From positions 1 through 15,527 of the forward strand of contig JASLCD010000480.1 of assembly GCA_030146295.1 (NCBI GenBank): DNA of 15,527 bases, given 5' to 3'. The position numbers and the translations under genes were made by a program. Source of the stretch: Chryseobacterium sp. (lineage in GTDB: Bacteria > Bacteroidota > Bacteroidia > Flavobacteriales > Weeksellaceae). The notes beneath the pieces were generated by a model. The model was not told the origin of the DNA. It worked only from the letters and a program-made list of their open reading frames with translations, and searched no databases. Within the stretch, counting starts at the first letter, position 1. Each line of letters opens with the position of its first letter. Shown here one piece after another: positions 13,873 to 15,527 of this stretch.

Positions 13873-15519
13873 TTATTTACCAATAACTTCTGTAATTGGA
13901 TTTCCTACATTACCACTTGGGAACTGAATTTTCAGTAGAGAAGATACAGTAGGTGCAATATCTGTCATGTGATATTCCCTGTTGCTTTCTCCCTGCTTCA
14001 CTCCCCAACCCATAAAGATTAAAGGTATATGGGAGTCGTAAGAATTCCAAACACTGTGGGTAGTTCCTGTTTTTGAGTATGGAGGAAGCATAGAATCATG
14101 AGAAATCAGCTGGATATCTCCACTTCTCTGTCTGTTGATTCCATTGATAATTCTTTGTTTGATAGGCTCCGGAATACTTGCTTCCTGCACTTTATCCACA
14201 GAAACAGCATATAAAACCGTAGGATCTTTTTCCAGCTCTTTTACAGTGAAGTTTCTTACATCATCCAACTCAAGTTTACTATCTGCCAATACTTTTCTGT
14301 CAAAATAAATCTGGTAGTTATCAATTGCATTGATCAGTTTATCAGCTCCGAATTTATCTTTCAGCTTCTGGTTCAGATTCTTTTCTGCATCTTCACCAAA
14401 GAACCCTGTAGGGATTTTATGTTCTTTAAGGAATCCTACAGAATGAGCTCCGCCATGGTCTGCAGATAGGAAAACGGTATATTCTCCTTTTCCTACTTTT
14501 GAATCCAGATATTTGAAGAATTCTGCCAAATCCTGATCCAATCTGATATATACATCTTCCACTTCAATAGAATTGGGTCCGAATTTGTGTCCTGCATAAT
14601 CTGTAGACGCCAGGTTGATGGCTAAGAAATCTGTAATAGTATCTCCCCCCAGTTTTTCTCCTTCTACAGAAGCTTCGGCCAGCTTCAGTGTCAATGTGTT
14701 TCCGAAAGGTGTATACCGGATGTTATCTTTTTTAGCCTGATAATCTTTTGCCAGGTTGCTGTAAGGGAAAGTAGGCGTTTTTGCACTTCCCAACAGACCT
14801 TCCCAAGGAGAATTGTCTGGTGCACTTTCTGTATATTCGTTGATCGGAAGTAAAGTATTCCAACCGTTTGCTACTAATTTTTCAGGAAGATTCTGAGCAT
14901 TGAATGATTTTACCCATTGAGGAAGATCATTCATATACCATGTACTGGTGATGAAATTTCCGGTGCTGTCATCAAACCAGAACGCTCCGTTTGGAGTATG
15001 TCCTGCCGGAAGAATAGAAGCACGGTCTTTCAAAGAAACCCCCACTACTTTTCCCTGGAAGTTGGTTGCCAGTCTCAATTCGTCAGTTACTGTTGTAGAC
15101 CAAAGATTTTTCGGAGAATGGCTTCCGATTTTTGTATTGGTAGTTCCTACCGGCTGAACGCTCTCATCCGCAGTACAGTACACTCCTTTACCCGTTTCCT
15201 TATCTGTCCAGTCGTTTCCTGCAATCCCATGAATTGCCGGTACAGATCCTGTATAGATACACGTATGTCCCAAAGCAGTAATGGTAGGCACATAGGGAAT
15301 ATGCACATTATTCAAAGAATATCCTGTATTCAACAGTCTTTTGAAACCGTCGTTTCCATACTTACCATAAAAACGGTACAAATAGTCCCAACGCATCTGG
15401 TCTACTACCAGACCTACGACTAATTTGGGTCTTTCCAGTTGGGTGTTTCTGTTCTTCTGCGCATTGATTGTAACTACGGACAAAAAAGTAGCTGCCGCAA
15501 TTGAAATGTTCCTAAGCAT
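13873..15519 (-). CDS. pafA: PafA-type periplasmic alkaline phosphatase
   Basis: An exported alkaline phosphatase that hydrolyses phosphate monoesters using two zinc ions and a threonine nucleophile. It has 548 residues with a signal peptide at 1-20 (ISIAAATFLSVVTINA, before Q21). Every active-site residue known for the Chryseobacterium/Elizabethkingia PafA is present at a constant offset of +2: D40 (VVDQMRWD), nucleophile T81 (PTITALGHT), N102 (GNDW), K164 and R166 (SLKDRAS), D307 and H311 (STDYAGH), D354-H355 (SADHGG), and H488 (TTHSVW). The Lys/Arg pair and Asn mark a monoesterase rather than a phosphodiesterase of the same fold. PafA is known for activity not repressed by phosphate. The ATG lies 8 nt from the window edge; its promoter is outside. 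A start slightly further upstream cannot be excluded. Confidence 0.95.
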   Translation of the reverse strand: MLRNISIAAATFLSVVTINAQKNRNTQLERPKLVVGLVVDQMRWDYLYRFYGKYGNDGFKRLLNTGYSLNNVHIPYVPTITALGHTCIYTGSVPAIHGIAGNDWTDKETGKGVYCTADESVQPVGTTNTKIGSHSPKNLWSTTVTDELRLATNFQGKVVGVSLKDRASILPAGHTPNGAFWFDDSTGNFITSTWYMNDLPQWVKSFNAQNLPEKLVANGWNTLLPINEYTESAPDNSPWEGLLGSAKTPTFPYSNLAKDYQAKKDNIRYTPFGNTLTLKLAEASVEGEKLGGDTITDFLAINLASTDYAGHKFGPNSIEVEDVYIRLDQDLAEFFKYLDSKVGKGEYTVFLSADHGGAHSVGFLKEHKIPTGFFGEDAEKNLNQKLKDKFGADKLINAIDNYQIYFDRKVLADSKLELDDVRNFTVKELEKDPTVLYAVSVDKVQEASIPEPIKQRIINGINRQRSGDIQLISHDSMLPPYSKTGTTHSVWNSYDSHIPLIFMGWGVKQGESNREYHMTDIAPTVSSLLKIQFPSGNVGNPITEVIGK

Positions 15520-15527
15520 CCAAGTAA

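Noticed and set aside
14917..15423. 168-codon + strand frame opposite pafA
   Set aside because: It is antisense to the fully conserved alkaline phosphatase gene and contains no recognisable domain.

Overview
The window looks like a chromosomal segment of a Bacteroidota/Flavobacteriia bacterium, most probably Chryseobacterium-like (Weeksellaceae). The main reasons are a type IX secretion C-terminal sorting domain, promoters of the TTG-N19-21-TAnnTTTG type, a signal-peptide/TPR/membrane/AraC regulator, a PafA-type alkaline phosphatase with the residue set known from the Chryseobacterium/Elizabethkingia enzyme, and an AT-rich genome with few Shine-Dalgarno sites. The genus is an inference from gene content; no rRNA or marker gene was available to confirm it.

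Left part (1-2756, all +): a PLP-dependent cystathionine gamma-synthase/lyase with its own terminator, a GNAT acetyltransferase, a DinB-fold metal protein, and a small four-helix membrane protein whose start overlaps the DinB stop. Next (2814-3637) comes a compact mobile or REP-type cassette. It holds one 142-aa Y1/HUH transposase between two ~150-bp direct repeat units. Each unit is built from small hairpins sharing the 10-nt core GGCTWWAGCC, and the core occurs seven times here. This is the least ordinary part of the window.

Middle (3721-6176, +): housekeeping genes: a Sua5/YrdC/TsaC threonylcarbamoyl-AMP synthase, an NTF2/SnoaL-like protein and a CCA-adding tRNA nucleotidyltransferase with an HD domain. 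Two tRNA-maturation enzymes thus flank the small NTF2 protein. Two strong hairpins then separate this strand from a convergent operon.

6339-9473 (-) is a vitamin B12 uptake operon. It reads: consensus flavobacterial promoter, cobalamin riboswitch, BtuB-like TonB-dependent receptor, then a YncE/DUF5074-like beta-propeller lipoprotein that I interpret as a BtuG-type surface cobalamin-binding protein. Upstream of it lies a separately terminated gene for a T9SS-secreted protein with about seven HAF-like repeats (9583-10896, -). Divergent from that gene is a pair of overlapping genes (11052-13810, +). The first encodes a membrane-anchored TPR-AraC regulator; the second is a related TPR membrane protein that lacks the DNA-binding domain. 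A bidirectional terminator separates this pair from a convergent pafA-like alkaline phosphatase gene, which runs to the right edge and keeps every catalytic position of PafA at a constant +2 offset.

No tRNA, rRNA, CRISPR array or prophage was seen. The best candidates for something under-described are the nested-palindrome transposase cassette, the BtuB/BtuG-like riboswitch operon in a flavobacterium, and the paired regulator genes of which only one carries the HTH.
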